A stretch of 64,000 bases of DNA from contig CM064502.1 of the NCBI GenBank assembly GCA_032716605.1, positions 39,308,895-39,372,894 on the forward strand, in the 5' to 3' direction. The notes beneath the pieces are model-generated. The model saw only the letters and a program-made list of their open reading frames with translations. It was not told the DNA's origin and searched no databases. The position numbers and the translations under genes were made by a program. This document shows, in pieces, positions 54,878 through 64,000 of the stretch; position 1 is the stretch's first letter; every line of letters begins with the position of its first letter. This stretch comes from Paralithodes platypus. Its lineage: Eukaryota; Arthropoda; Malacostraca; Decapoda; Lithodidae.

Positions 54878-55668
54878 TATGGTAAACTATCAATGGAAGT
54901 TAAATATTACTAAGCTATAATGAATCAAATAAAATCAATCTAAATGAATACTCTATATCTAAATTGAATTCAATCTGAAACAAGCTAATTTATATCCAAA
55001 GGTCTCACATAATAAATGTATATAATTATAGGGTAAGGTTATAAGGGTTAATATTAGCCAGGAATTAACTCACCAATAGTTCCACGTGGCAATGAGGCAA
55101 GGGAGAACGTTTTACCCAATATGGTGGTGGACAATGGGGAACGAGACTTCGGTCCCGAGACACGAGTCAAGTTAAAGAAAGAATAAATGATTACATGGGA
55201 ATGGACATGAATATTATGCTTATCTATCAGTCAGTCATGATGTCGATGAGAGCGTCGTGATGGTGTAGCTGTGTGTATTGCTGTATGTGTATTGTGATTA
55301 GAGGCACAAAAGCACGATCAACTGAGGGCGGAAAATTAGATGTTAACTGGTTGGTGTTCGTGAAGGCTCTGACGTACCTCAAAAGCACACCTTGCTGCCT
55401 TGGCAAACCGCCAGGAGCCCAAATTATCGTACCGCTTTTAGGTTGCTCTATACGATAAATTATATTAATATATACGATAAATTCATATATACTACATAAG
55501 ACCATGGCAATATTGCTTAATAGCATATTAGGCCTTTTATAACTTAACTTATTTACAATCTTATAATATACGATCTACTCGTCCTACATCGTGCTGTAGG
55601 AGAGATCGTGACGTCACAGAGACATACAAGATCACAAAAGAGTCATAGTCTATCGTATTTATACGATA
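54878..55668 (-). repeat. 5' LTR (791 bp)
   Basis: It is identical by eye to the other LTR except for the single copy of the 143-bp block. Termini are TAT...ATA on the plus strand. A 99-codon frame on the minus strand (55227-55526) is also present in the other LTR and is probably not coding. Confidence 0.95.
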
Positions 55669-55673
55669 GTAAC

Positions 55674-56164
55674 ATACCCTGAATTTGGTTCTGTCACTAT
55701 CTCAGTTTTGGGGAGACACTCTTTGCAGGCAACTTTGCCTTTTGTCTCCTTCATACATATACAAAATATGAAGATAAGCGTTAAATTATCCCTCTGTTCT
55801 TTGATATCCTGTGTAAACTCAAATATTATAATCAGCTAATGTAATCTTCGTAATTCCGTGAGTTAATTGATATTTTTGCTTTGCAGTATTATAAACAAAT
55901 TAATATATTGCTACTGTATCCATATCTGAAAAGAATAATAATTAATTAAATCATGAACAATCAATTTAATAACAATACGAGTACGAACCATAACACAATT
56001 ATAATGTGTATGGAAGGATAAAGGAGAAGTCCACAAACGGCAAGCGAATTCCTGGTGCACTAAATCCTGAATGGAAGGTTCGGCATGAACACTAATTTTC
56101 ACTTAGTCCACGATTAAGGAGAGAGAGAGAGAGAGAGAGAGTGAGGAGAGACTAAGAGAGAAAG
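55674..56164. other. right flank, no recognised feature; (GA)n
   Basis: A (GA)n run lies at about 56118-56142. Otherwise nothing is recognised. Confidence 0.4.
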
Positions 56165-56822
56165 TACAAAGGAGTACAACGGAAATAAAGCAACAACAGG
56201 TCCAGCGACGCCTCAATGGTGTTTGCCATCCAAAACACTGATGGTCAAGTGTCCAAACAGTAGTTTAGAGTGGGTAAGGGAAAATGGAAAGGGAAGACTG
56301 CCCTGGGACAAATGTCCATGCCAGGATAAGAGGATGTTAGTAGGGGACAGTTGTTAGTATTATAGTAGAGGGAAAACAAAAAAACACTGTATTCATGTAT
56401 AAATGCAGTCAGTCTTGGATTTAAGGCAAGGTGTTTGTCTAGACGTTTTACAAAATCAACGGTGCTGCAATCTATGACATCTCGGGGAGGCCCATTCCAC
56501 AAGTTGACAACTCGATTGAAGAAGACATTCTTAGACTCGTATGAGTTAAAAGATTTACCAATAGTTTTGCAACCGTTTCCCGCGTGTCATTTGATTGGTC
56601 GATAGTGAAATATTTATTACAGTTCATATTGTTGATGTTTTTTGATGATTTCGAACACTTGAATTAAGTCGCATCTTAATCTGCGTTGGATTAAAGGAAA
56701 TAGATTTACAGTAATTATCTAAGACGCTCCTCTTATGGTTTGTTCTTTAGGCAAGGTATCATTTTGGTAACTCTACGTTGAACTCGTTCTAGCTTGTCTA
56801 TATCTTTTTGGTAATAATAAGG
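56165..56822 (-). pseudogene. 3' fragment of the CR1/L2-like LINE
   Basis: The minus strand aligns with 20253-20930 of the LINE: LERVQRRVTK, the NLFPLTQRRLR region, WNGPPRDVIDCSTVD and the 3' UTR with TTTGTACTCC. It lacks the A tail. It reads CCAAAATGATACCTTGCC where the long copy has CCAAAAATGATACCTAGCC, which pinpoints the frameshift in that copy. Confidence 0.85.
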
Positions 56823-56852
56823 CTAATAAAACAAATCCCTCAGGATAGTACA

Positions 56853-56856
56853 ATAT

Positions 56857-56905
<49 letters not shown>
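56853..56905. repeat. (TA)n followed by poly-T
   Basis: A TA array, then about 16 T (56904-56919), directly abutting the palindrome. Confidence 0.9.
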
Positions 56906-56915
<10 letters not shown>

Positions 56916-56919
<4 letters not shown>

Positions 56920-57372
56920 CTTTAATACATACGAGGTTGAAAGAAATGGCAATTTCTGCGTTGGAAATTTTATTATTCAAAGTTTCCAGGTCTCTGATGA
57001 GTTTTCGCTGGGTGGCAGGAAGTAGATGAAGGAGATGAGCAAAATTCATGGTGGTACAGGGTTACATAAATGTAAATGATCATACAGGATATACGACGCG
57101 TTTCACTGGACAACCAGCATTATCAAGTTCCTGTTTACCTTTTATATCATTCCATCCTTACTTGATAATGCTGGTTGTCCAGTGAAACGCGTCGTATATC
57201 CTGTATCATCATTTACATTTATGTAACCCTGTACCACCATGAATTTTGCTCATCGCCTTCATCTACTTCCTGCCACCCAGCGAAAACTCATCAGAGACCT
57301 GGAAACTTTGAATAATAAAATTTCCAACGCAGAAATTGCCATTTCTTTCAACCTCGTATGTATTAAAGAAAA
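56916..57372. repeat. large palindrome, Penelope-like terminal repeats
   Basis: Two 212-bp arms (56916-57127 and 57161-57372), about 99% matching, face each other across 33 bases. Each arm encodes the same peptide start (MNFAHxLHLLPATQRKLIRD). Around the arm base is CTTGATAATG, then a CTGG-TTGT-CCAG hairpin, then TGAAACGCGTC. That has the layout of the hammerhead-ribozyme core known from Penelope-like elements, with substitutions. Confidence 0.75.
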
Positions 57373-57406
57373 TGTATTACCTGGCTTTACTAACATATAT
57401 ATATAA
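57239..57406 (+). pseudogene. N-terminal fragment of a Penelope-like element ORF
   Basis: A 55-codon frame from ATG 57239 reads LHLLPATQRKLIRDLETLNN, NAEIAISFNLVCIKEN and VLPGFTNIYI, then stops. The motif FNxxC...LPGFTN resembles the N-terminal region of Penelope-type reverse transcriptases. No RT or GIY-YIG domain follows; the sequence runs into TA repeats. Confidence 0.55.
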
Positions 57407-58093
57407 TTATACAGTACATAGTAAAATATAAATGTTTATATTAAAGTTATATCTAACTATCTATCTAACTTTTACCAGATTCTTTTATCCCCGAACGGTG
57501 GCCATAAATGTATTGCGTCCATGCTCCTCTGTTGATTAAATTGATATTAGCCAGTAGTCTATAAATGGATATAAAATAGCAGTCATGTACTTACCCTTCA
57601 ACTGAATTAGTGGTGTAACAGTTAGAGTGCTTAACCTCTGGACTGCAGATCCACTAGTATAAGGTGTACCGGTGCGCTGCGGAACCCCTTATATAATCCA
57701 AGGCCTAATTTTTGTTTGTTTTAAACCAGCCCAGTATCAATTAATTTTTTTATTTATTTAATTTTTTTTTATTGCCCCTTGGCCATGCCAAATATCACTC
57801 CTCCACATCCCCTCCGTCCCCCCTTCAATTATCACCTATTTTCTCATTTATTCCCTTATTTCGTCGATATATTTTCGTGCTATCAATAGCGAGTCATAAG
57901 CAGGGTGTGCTTGTATGTGTTACCAAGCGAATGAAAGAGAGAGAGAGAGACAACTACACGACAATGTCTCTTCAGACCTCGTGAGGGGTGGATGTTGGCA
58001 GGCTGGCTGGCACTCGATGACTATAAACTCGCTCTTATTTCCCGATTTTGACCAGCCAAACGCTGTTTCCACTTGTTTTATTGCTGTAACAGG
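57407..58093. other. no recognised gene
   Basis: A weak tRNA-like stretch near 57612-57690 does not fold. A GA run lies at 57937-57952. Confidence 0.4.
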
Positions 58094-58405
58094 TTAACTC
58101 CTTCAGACTTATATGACGCTACCGCGTCATATGACAGGGTGATCCAAAAACTCATATGACGCTACCGGGTCATATGGACTTATCTTCATAATTCTAGAAT
58201 AAGTTATATGACGCCCTAGCGTCATATGGAGCTCAGTAAGTCCGGTAAGTTAGATGAAGATCTGTCGGTTGGTGGCAACCCCAGGTTTCTCCGACAATTC
58301 TAACGGTCAGCAGTGTGGTTTTGACAGTTGTGTGGTACAGTGGCAATGATACCGGGCTCCCGCCTCCGTAGACTTACTGGAACATAATATGTCTGAAGGA
58401 GTTAA
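58094..58405 (+). mobile_element. TTAA MITE family A, copy 2
   Basis: It is TTAA-bounded, with left end CTCCTTCAGACTTATATGAC and right end ACATAATATGTCTGAAGGAG (11 perfect terminal bases plus an imperfect extension). Three palindromes ATATGACGC-N-GCGTCATAT lie near 58109-58135, 58152-58177 and 58204-58228, as in copy 1. It is 312 bp and non-coding. Confidence 0.85.
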
Positions 58406-59048
58406 TATCTTCATAATCAATGTAAAATAGGCGCATATGGATAAGTATTAATGATATTTATGGTACGATGACGATTTGAGTGAAGGAAACAGTCTAAATA
58501 CCTACGCACAGGGAGGGGTGGCCACTACCCCACCTGCGCAGCTACGAGGTTAAGATCTGTATGTGGTAACCCTGGTTCACGGTTACGGATGCATTGGGAA
58601 ATAGACTTGGAACATAATTTATTTCTTTGCTTTAACAATCGTAAATAAACTCAGCACATAAATGATCCCCTTTTAAGTCGTTAATATGTACAAGTAACCA
58701 CACATATTTCTACCATAATTCCCTTGTCCGCCTATTACCTTCTTAGCGTTATTCTTATTCGTAGGAATTTGTATAAGATAATATATCCATTACTTGGTTG
58801 ACTGTTAATGAAGTTAAATCGATAAACGATGCATCCTTTATTGATTTGTACAGAGCAGTAATGAACCTAAGTAATATTTCCTTTATTACGTTATGGGAGT
58901 ATTTGCGTATAACGAAAGATAAAGTGTTTCCTTATTAACAAAAGTATTTGTGGATAATATTTATAGAGTATCAATTACTCTCTCCTAACTATGTCTTAGC
59001 TAAACTAGCCTACCTCACAACCCCTCCCCCCCAAAGCAGTTCTTCTAA
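58406..59048. other. no recognised feature
   Basis: AT-rich sequence without identifiable coding or repeat family. Confidence 0.4.
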
Positions 59049-59536
59049 CTATACCCCTTATTGGCGGCGCGCGACATAGTTCGAGTGAAATAAATTTGGA
59101 CTATGTGGCGGCGCGCGACATAGGTCGTGTGGCAATTTCAGCACGTAATGTTGCTGAGAGAGAGAGACAAATGGTGGCAGGAGAGTAGCGAGCGTATGAC
59201 TGCTCCAGACCACCGCGGCGGACCAACTGACATGAATCCCACCCTCCTCCACCCTCTCACACTCGCTACATAGTGAAATGTATAGGGAAAGTACCGAATT
59301 ACATGGTTTTTGTACTCGTCTTGCGCGGTTGTTGCAAGAAAACTAGCGGTCATACAAGGATCGTTGTGGTGTCATTGGAAAGCTCTGTTTATGCCCTTTC
59401 AGGGATAGATACTTGTTTTACGCTCTGGGTCTTATTTAGGCATGAAAATGATCACGTAAACAGCCCTATTTTGGGTAAAAACACCCCGCTGGTGGCTACA
59501 TATTATATACCGCCTAGGCCGCTCTTAAGGTGTTAA
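59049..59536 (-). mobile_element. TTAA MITE family C, copy 2
   Basis: This is the reverse-oriented, uninterrupted counterpart of 27351-29634. It ends GGTGTTAA on the right and has a degenerate TTAA (CTAT) with ACCCCTTATTGGCGG on the left. Two GGCGGCGCGCGACATAG units correspond to the GTCGGGCCCCGC pair of copy 1. It supplies the empty site for the LTR in copy 1 (CCAATGACACC). Confidence 0.75.
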
Positions 59537-59544
59537 GAAGGCAT

Positions 59545-60733
59545 GTTCCTTTGTCCTAGTAGTGGAAGAGAGCTGTGCTATCTAGGAAAGATCTGGCCTG
59601 TCAAAGATAATAACTTTCTTTTGGGATAAGGTATGTCCCTTGTTCCCGATAGTAGAAGGACTATCTGATGTATAGAAAAGATCAACTTCCTAATTCAGTT
59701 TATATAAATGTATCTAGTTTAAGCTTATTTCTTTTCAATTTACTTCTACTCCCTAACAATTCCTACTCTATTTCTAACTATAGGCGTTATGCCTTTCTAC
59801 CAATGAGAACTGTACATCTTAACTAATCATAATTTTTATTTATATTAATTGTCTAATTCTTTATCTTTGGTTCTGTTCCAAGAAGGACACATATCTTTAT
59901 TCCCATCTGGCTCTGTCAGGTCAGCTTCTTTTTGGTCAATGGTATGTGGCCCATAAGGGCCCTTAATAAAAATAGGGTCTTCTCTCTTTTGCCTGGATCA
60001 CCATCTCACAGCTGGCCAGTAGTGTTTAGCCAACTCTCTCTCTTCGCCACAAGTCTCCCGCCCTCCATGTAGTGCCTGGCTGTGTGTATGTAGGCTTGCT
60101 ATATGTCGGAAAGCGTAGGGGTAGCATTGATGTAACTTCGGCCCATGGTTGATATTGGGCGAAGTATTGGAGGTGCCTGGACCTTCCCAGGTAAGGGAGG
60201 GAAGGTTTGTAGGCGGTGACCTCTGAACCTGTCCGTGCCAGTGCCGTTTCTCAAGTGGCCCCCGAGGCTTCCCCTCCCCCTTCCTTTATACCCACCTCCT
60301 AGTGCTGCGGGCGCGCTGATTGGCTGGAGCGGCCCGCGCGACATCACTCGGGCGGCCGAAATCCCTCTGTTCTTTTCCTCCTTCATCTCTTCCATATAGT
60401 ATCCAGGAAGTTCCTCATTGCTGTTTTCTAGTGGTTTTCGGGGAGATGGTGATAGTATCTTACCGCCAGACCACCTTTTACTGCAGGAAAATAGTCTGGA
60501 GCGAACAGGAGATAAGTTATAATCTGCCACTTTGAGTGAAGGAGGCAGAGTGCCAAGCGAAAATGGCAGCCGCTGATTGGTGGAGAGCTTCCCAGATGTA
60601 CACATCTCATGGAGCTGAGTATTGTCGGCAATTTTGGTGAGGCATACCTGAGGGAATCCCGCCCTCTGATTGGTCGATGGGATTTTTACATCATCACCCT
60701 CTTCTTTGTTAAGGTGAGCACCTGGTCGCCGCA
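59545..60733 (-). repeat. probable 3' LTR of the Ty3/gypsy element
   Basis: The right limit is set by a polypurine tract on the minus strand (TTTCAGGGGGAGAG, about 60734-60750), followed by TTTTGCGGCGACC. The left limit is a guess at TGTTCC after the family C MITE. The second LTR lies outside the window, so the boundaries cannot be confirmed. A 211-codon open frame inside it is probably incidental. Confidence 0.4.
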
Positions 60734-60775
60734 AAACTCTCCCCCTGAAATGATCACCATCTGGATGCCATTCTA

Positions 60776-60976
60776 TTATGCCTTCATGCCGTACCAGTGG
60801 TCTATGAAATAGAATGCAGTATTCTGAGTGGGAGGAGCTGTTTTAGCTAAAAACTCCTGCCCTGGCGTGTCTAGCAGTCGGCTCAGGGTGGTCACGTCCT
60901 GCACTCTCTGTCCTTTCCCTTCCACAATCGCTATCAGGCGACGAAGCCGGTGCTGAGATTTGTCAAGGGGAGTCAT
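60776..60976 (-). CDS. small ORF between pol and the LTR, unknown
   Basis: A 66-residue frame starts MTPLDKSQHRLRRLIAIVEG and ends FYFIDHWYGMKA. It lies in the position where some Ty3/gypsy elements carry an envelope or accessory gene, but it has no signal peptide or membrane span and is too short for an envelope. It may be the remnant of an accessory gene or chance. Confidence 0.35.
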   Translation of the reverse strand: MTPLDKSQHRLRRLIAIVEGKGQRVQDVTTLSRLLDTPGQEFLAKTAPPTQNTAFYFIDHWYGMKA

Positions 60977-60988
60977 GATGCCTGCGGA

Positions 60989-62539
60989 TTAACTTGGGTG
61001 AGTGCTATTCGTTCCTTTTATACCCAGGTCTGGATATCTGATTGGTGGAATGCTGACTCTGACGCTCCGAGTAATTTTAAAGGGGGAATTACCCCTTTGA
61101 ATAAGGTTATCGGGGTTAGTTTTATCGTCTAGTAATTTTGTTTTCCGAGGGCTTACTCCTCCCTCTCCTCCTAAATTTTGTTTAGTCTCACTTCCGTCTA
61201 CCCTATCAAAATCTTCAGAGTAATCTGAAAAACATCTTCCAAAGTCCGTAGAGTTATTTAAGGTATCGGATTTTCTGGACTTCCCATCCCCATCCATCTC
61301 GCTTCCCTTTTCCTCTTCTCCTTGATTATCCGACTCTGTCTCTAGTTCTAATTCACTCTCCCTCCTCTCCACAGTCGGTTTGCTTAGAGACAGCCAGATA
61401 TCCTCTCGGCTCGAAACTGAACATTTTGGTGACAAAAATTTGCCTCTTGCGTTCCCACGACAATCTACCTCCTGTTCACTTTCTCCTTCACTGCTCCAGT
61501 CACTCGCTTCGGGAGGCAGTTGTCCTTCATATCGCTTAGTATGGCGAATGTGGGTGACAGAAACAATATCCCCATCATGTCGGTACCTAACTTGGTATGG
61601 TCCATTTATTTCTACCACTCGGAAAGGTCCCTCATATTTCTCTTCCAGTTTACCCGCGCTCAGAGGATCATGTCTTTTTACCAGAATAAACTCTCCGAGG
61701 AAATATGGGTTAGATATCTGGGGTGGTTCCTGTTGTCGTTTTTGTATATTATCATGGGTATATCGTCGCCTTTTGGTTTGGGTTTGAATATAATGGTCTG
61801 CTTGGGAATAGGTATCTCGTTGAGTAGGATAAGGCAAAGCCTGGTCCTGAGGTAATATTGGAGTGCTACCAAAAATGAATTCATAGAGGGAATGTCCTGT
61901 AGTTCTTCCCACTGTGGTGTTGATCCCCCATATTATTTCTGGTAATAACTCGGGCCATTCTCGGGTTATTTCTTCTCCTTGCGAACTTAGGCTTGCCCTC
62001 ACACAATTTTCCAACAACCTATGATTTCTCTCACATACAGCGTTTCCTTGTGGCCAGTATGGAGAAGTGTGTCGTATCTGATATCCCAAGGTACTCCCCA
62101 AATGTTGCCATTTCTCGTTATTAAATTCCCTACCTCTATCACTCAGGATGCTCTCGGGAATTCCATACACGAAGATGGCTTTATCTAACAGGCAAGCATC
62201 TACTGTTCTAGCGCTCTTGTCAGGAATAGCGCAAGCAATAGTATATTTGGAAAATACGTTGACGCAGGTCAGAATGTACCTTTTCTTCCCTTTCTTGGGT
62301 AAGGGTCTGACAATATCGACTGACAGCTTTTCCCATGGTCTCTGAGCCACACTGTGTCCTGTTGGTTGTCTAGGCCCTCGCCCGTCTTTCCCTCTCTGAC
62401 ATCCCAAGCAGTTCTGAACAACTTCCTTCACCACCTTGTCAGCCCTCTGAGTCCAGTACCTTTCGTTAATTTTTTTTAGTACCCTAGAGTGTCCTAAATG
62501 GGCCCCCCTTCCGTCCCTCCCATGCAATATTTCTATCAA
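60989..62539 (-). CDS. Ty3/gypsy integrase (C-terminal part of pol)
   Basis: The zinc-binding region has HLGHSRVLKKINERY and NCLGCQRG. The core has the three acidic residues in SVDIVRPLPKKGK, ILSDRGREFN and GNAVCERNHRLLENC. Past the core, YEGPFRVVEINGPYQVRYR carries a GPY/F module seen in many Ty3/gypsy integrases. The tail is a long charged low-complexity stretch (SELELETESDNQGEEEKG). Coding similarity continues upstream of the first Met (VVLDHYEAKHLIEILHG) to a stop near 62590. Integrase inserts the cDNA; the upstream stop and frame change make this copy defective or dependent on frameshifting. Confidence 0.9.
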   Translation of the reverse strand: MIEILHGRDGRGAHLGHSRVLKKINERYWTQRADKVVKEVVQNCLGCQRGKDGRGPRQPTGHSVAQRPWEKLSVDIVRPLPKKGKKRYILTCVNVFSKYTIACAIPDKSARTVDACLLDKAIFVYGIPESILSDRGREFNNEKWQHLGSTLGYQIRHTSPYWPQGNAVCERNHRLLENCVRASLSSQGEEITREWPELLPEIIWGINTTVGRTTGHSLYEFIFGSTPILPQDQALPYPTQRDTYSQADHYIQTQTKRRRYTHDNIQKRQQEPPQISNPYFLGEFILVKRHDPLSAGKLEEKYEGPFRVVEINGPYQVRYRHDGDIVSVTHIRHTKRYEGQLPPEASDWSSEGESEQEVDCRGNARGKFLSPKCSVSSREDIWLSLSKPTVERRESELELETESDNQGEEEKGSEMDGDGKSRKSDTLNNSTDFGRCFSDYSEDFDRVDGSETKQNLGGEGGVSPRKTKLLDDKTNPDNLIQRGNSPFKITRSVRVSIPPIRYPDLGIKGTNSTHPS

Positions 62540-62549
62540 ATGTTTAGCC

Positions 62550-62906
62550 TCATAGTGGTCTAAAACTACCCTGTCTTTGGAGTCTCACCAGGCACCCGGG
62601 GAAAACCGGAATTTCTCTTTCGGATTTTCCGCTGTTCCTGGTCAGTTTTTTCCCAAGGGAAGTGGACCTTACCGTGGCTATGGGTAACCTAGAAAGCCCA
62701 TCAGCATTGGTATGTAGCTTGCATGGTCTGTGTCTCACATCAAAGGAATACTCCTCTAGAATTCCTTTCCATCTGACAAAAAGCCCATCCTCCGTCTTCA
62801 TTTTTCTTAGCCATTGTAGACTATGGTGGTCGGTAATGACTTCAAAGTGTACTCCAGCTATATAGGGTCGGAAATACTGTACTGCCCACACTACTGCACT
62901 CTGCAC
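62550..62906 (-). pseudogene. Ty3/gypsy RNase H, C-terminal part (frameshifted)
   Basis: It reads SAVVWAVQYFRPYIAG, HFEVITDHHSLQWLRKMK and YSFDVRHRPCKLHTNADGLS, the typical RNase H end of Ty3/gypsy pol. It joins the RT frame at TKKEC through a one-base shift near 62895, and is separated from the integrase frame near 62550-62590. Confidence 0.85.
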
Positions 62907-64000
62907 TCCTTCTTGGTGACACTATAATTTGTCTCTCCTTTATTCAAAGTACGACTGGCACAGGCCACAATGCCTTCTTTGCCATCGACTTTTTGTGCCA
63001 GAACTGCCCCAAGTCCTTCATCAGAGGCATCGGTATATAGATGAAAGGGTCTAGTAAAATCCGGATGGTAAATCATGGGATTCGACGTCAGCTTTTCTTT
63101 TAGAGTTTTGAAAGCAACTTGACACTGTGAGTCCCAATCAAATTTCCTCCCTTTTTCGAGTCTCATGGTCATGGGTCTAGCCATTTTAGAAAAGTTGTGT
63201 ATGAACCTCCTGTAGTATGAGGCCATGCCTAAAAGAGCTCGAACCTCTCTTACCGTTGAAGGAGGGGAGATGTCAGCAATAGCTTTGACTTTAGATGGGT
63301 CCGGTTGGATGCCTTTACTCGAGACAGTATGCCCCAGATAGGCCACATCTCGCGCCCCTAACTGGCACTTAGACTGTTTTAGTTTAAGCCCTGCTGCTCT
63401 AATCCGGTCCAATACCTCACTCAGCCTTTCGAGTTGTTCCTCCCAACTACTTGAAAAGATAATGATGTCGTCTAGATAAGCTAAACACGTCCACCAAGTG
63501 AGTCCCCTTAATACTTCATCCATGACCCTCGTAAAACTGGCTGGTCCGTTGCACACTCCAAATGGCAGAACCGTAAACTGATATAATTTGCCTTCAGTAG
63601 TGGCAAATGCGGTTTTATCTTGGTCCTTAGGTTTCACGGGTACCTGCCAATATCCACTCTGCAAATCTAGCGTGGAAAACCAAGTGGATCCATTGAGTGA
63701 CTCCCACGAATCATCAATACAGGGTAGTGGTTGTGCGTCTTTGATGGTGACATCATTTAGCTTTCTGTAGTCCACACAAAATCTGGTAGCTCCGTCTTTT
63801 TTGTTTACTAAAACGACTGGTGATGACCACGGATTATATGATTCCACCACTATTCCTTGATTTAGCATATCCTTGACTTGTTCTTTCTCCTTTTGTCTCA
63901 TGATCGGGTTTTGTCGTCTATAAGGTTTCCGGATAGGTGGTCCTTGGGTATGCATTTTGTGTCGGTGTCGTGTCCGAGCTAAACCATGGTCCCCCTCGTC
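62891..64000 (-). CDS. Ty3/gypsy reverse transcriptase and RNase H start, partial at window edge
   Basis: The frame is open to the right edge (HGLARTRHRHKMHTQGPPIR). RT blocks in order: QGIVVESYNPWSSPVVLVNK, FCVDYRKLNDVT, FSTLDLQSGYWQVPV, FAFTTEGKLYQF-type segment (here FATTEGKLYQFTVLPFG), LAYLDDIIIFS (catalytic YLDD intact), LKQSKCQLGARDVAYLGHTV and ALLGMASYYRRFI. RNase H begins at FHLYTDASDEGLGAVLAQ. It copies element RNA into DNA. It ends at TKKECRVQ because of a frameshift. Gag and protease would lie right of the window. Confidence 0.93.
   Translation of the reverse strand, partial: DEGDHGLARTRHRHKMHTQGPPIRKPYRRQNPIMRQKEKEQVKDMLNQGIVVESYNPWSSPVVLVNKKDGATRFCVDYRKLNDVTIKDAQPLPCIDDSWESLNGSTWFSTLDLQSGYWQVPVKPKDQDKTAFATTEGKLYQFTVLPFGVCNGPASFTRVMDEVLRGLTWWTCLAYLDDIIIFSSSWEEQLERLSEVLDRIRAAGLKLKQSKCQLGARDVAYLGHTVSSKGIQPDPSKVKAIADISPPSTVREVRALLGMASYYRRFIHNFSKMARPMTMRLEKGRKFDWDSQCQVAFKTLKEKLTSNPMIYHPDFTRPFHLYTDASDEGLGAVLAQKVDGKEGIVACASRTLNKGETNYSVTKKECRVQ

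Larger units (their letters stand above)
47657..55668 (-). mobile_element. complete BEL/Pao LTR retrotransposon, 8.0 kb
   Basis: Direct LTRs at 47657-48590 and 54878-55668 flank the interior. The target duplication is GTAAC on both sides (47652-47656 and 55669-55673), 5 bp as expected. Minus-strand order: 5' LTR, primer-binding site, an extra SGNH-hydrolase ORF, gag-protease, RT-RNase H-integrase, polypurine tract, 3' LTR. The LTRs appear identical by eye apart from one 143-bp duplication, so the insertion is very recent. The extra ORF is not a usual BEL/Pao component. Confidence 0.95.

Noticed and set aside
57612..57700. tRNA-like sequence GTTAGAGTGCTTAACC...
   Set aside because: Only a box-A resemblance; no box B or cloverleaf.
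60099..60734. 211-codon minus-strand ORF as an accessory gene
   Set aside because: It lies in the probable LTR of the gypsy element, has no recognisable domain and a low-complexity composition.

Overview
This is a gene-poor, repeat-saturated stretch of an animal genome. It is AT-rich, full of long (TA)n and (GA)n microsatellites, and packed with nested transposable elements. The mix of BEL/Pao, Ty3/gypsy, RTE, CR1/L2-like and Jockey-like LINEs, a Penelope-like piece, a Helitron-like insert, tRNA-derived SINEs and many TTAA-flanked MITEs suggests an arthropod. A decapod crustacean is my guess, but nothing here proves it. I recognise no host protein-coding gene; every convincing coding segment belongs to a mobile element.

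Layout. 0-9 kb: diverged repeats, MITEs, a perfect 36-bp minisatellite and an RTE scrap. 9.44-13.4 kb: a DNA transposon with long inverted repeats, a 3-bp target duplication and a broken XPG/Academ-like transposase; a relative lies at 36.8-40.0 kb. 13.6-16.4 kb: LINE remnants on the minus strand. 16.4-21.06 kb: a nearly full-length LINE whose 5' end is tRNA-like and whose ORF1 is an SGNH hydrolase; an internally deleted derivative lies at 21.95-22.43 kb. 21.4-21.8 kb: a large palindrome. 22.5-27.0 kb: two Jockey-like LINE copies, one holding a Helitron-like insert. 27.35-34.3 kb: a nest in which a MITE holds an LTR, and a second LTR holds an RTE that holds another MITE. 34.5-47.2 kb: more MITEs, microsatellites, two minisatellites and the second XPG/Academ-like element. 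47.66-55.67 kb: a complete, very young BEL/Pao element (8.0 kb, identical LTR sequence apart from one 143-bp duplication, GTAAC target duplication). 56.2-57.4 kb: a LINE fragment and a Penelope-like palindrome. 58-59.5 kb: MITEs. 59.5-64 kb: a Ty3/gypsy element running off the right edge.

The most unusual item is the BEL/Pao element: an extra ORF between the primer-binding site and gag encodes an intact-looking SGNH (GDSL-type) hydrolase. The second is the tRNA-headed LINE and its SINE-sized deletion derivative, which share both ends. The third is the set of at least five distinct TTAA-flanked MITE families, one with eight copies, whose insertions into other repeats give direct evidence of TTAA targeting.
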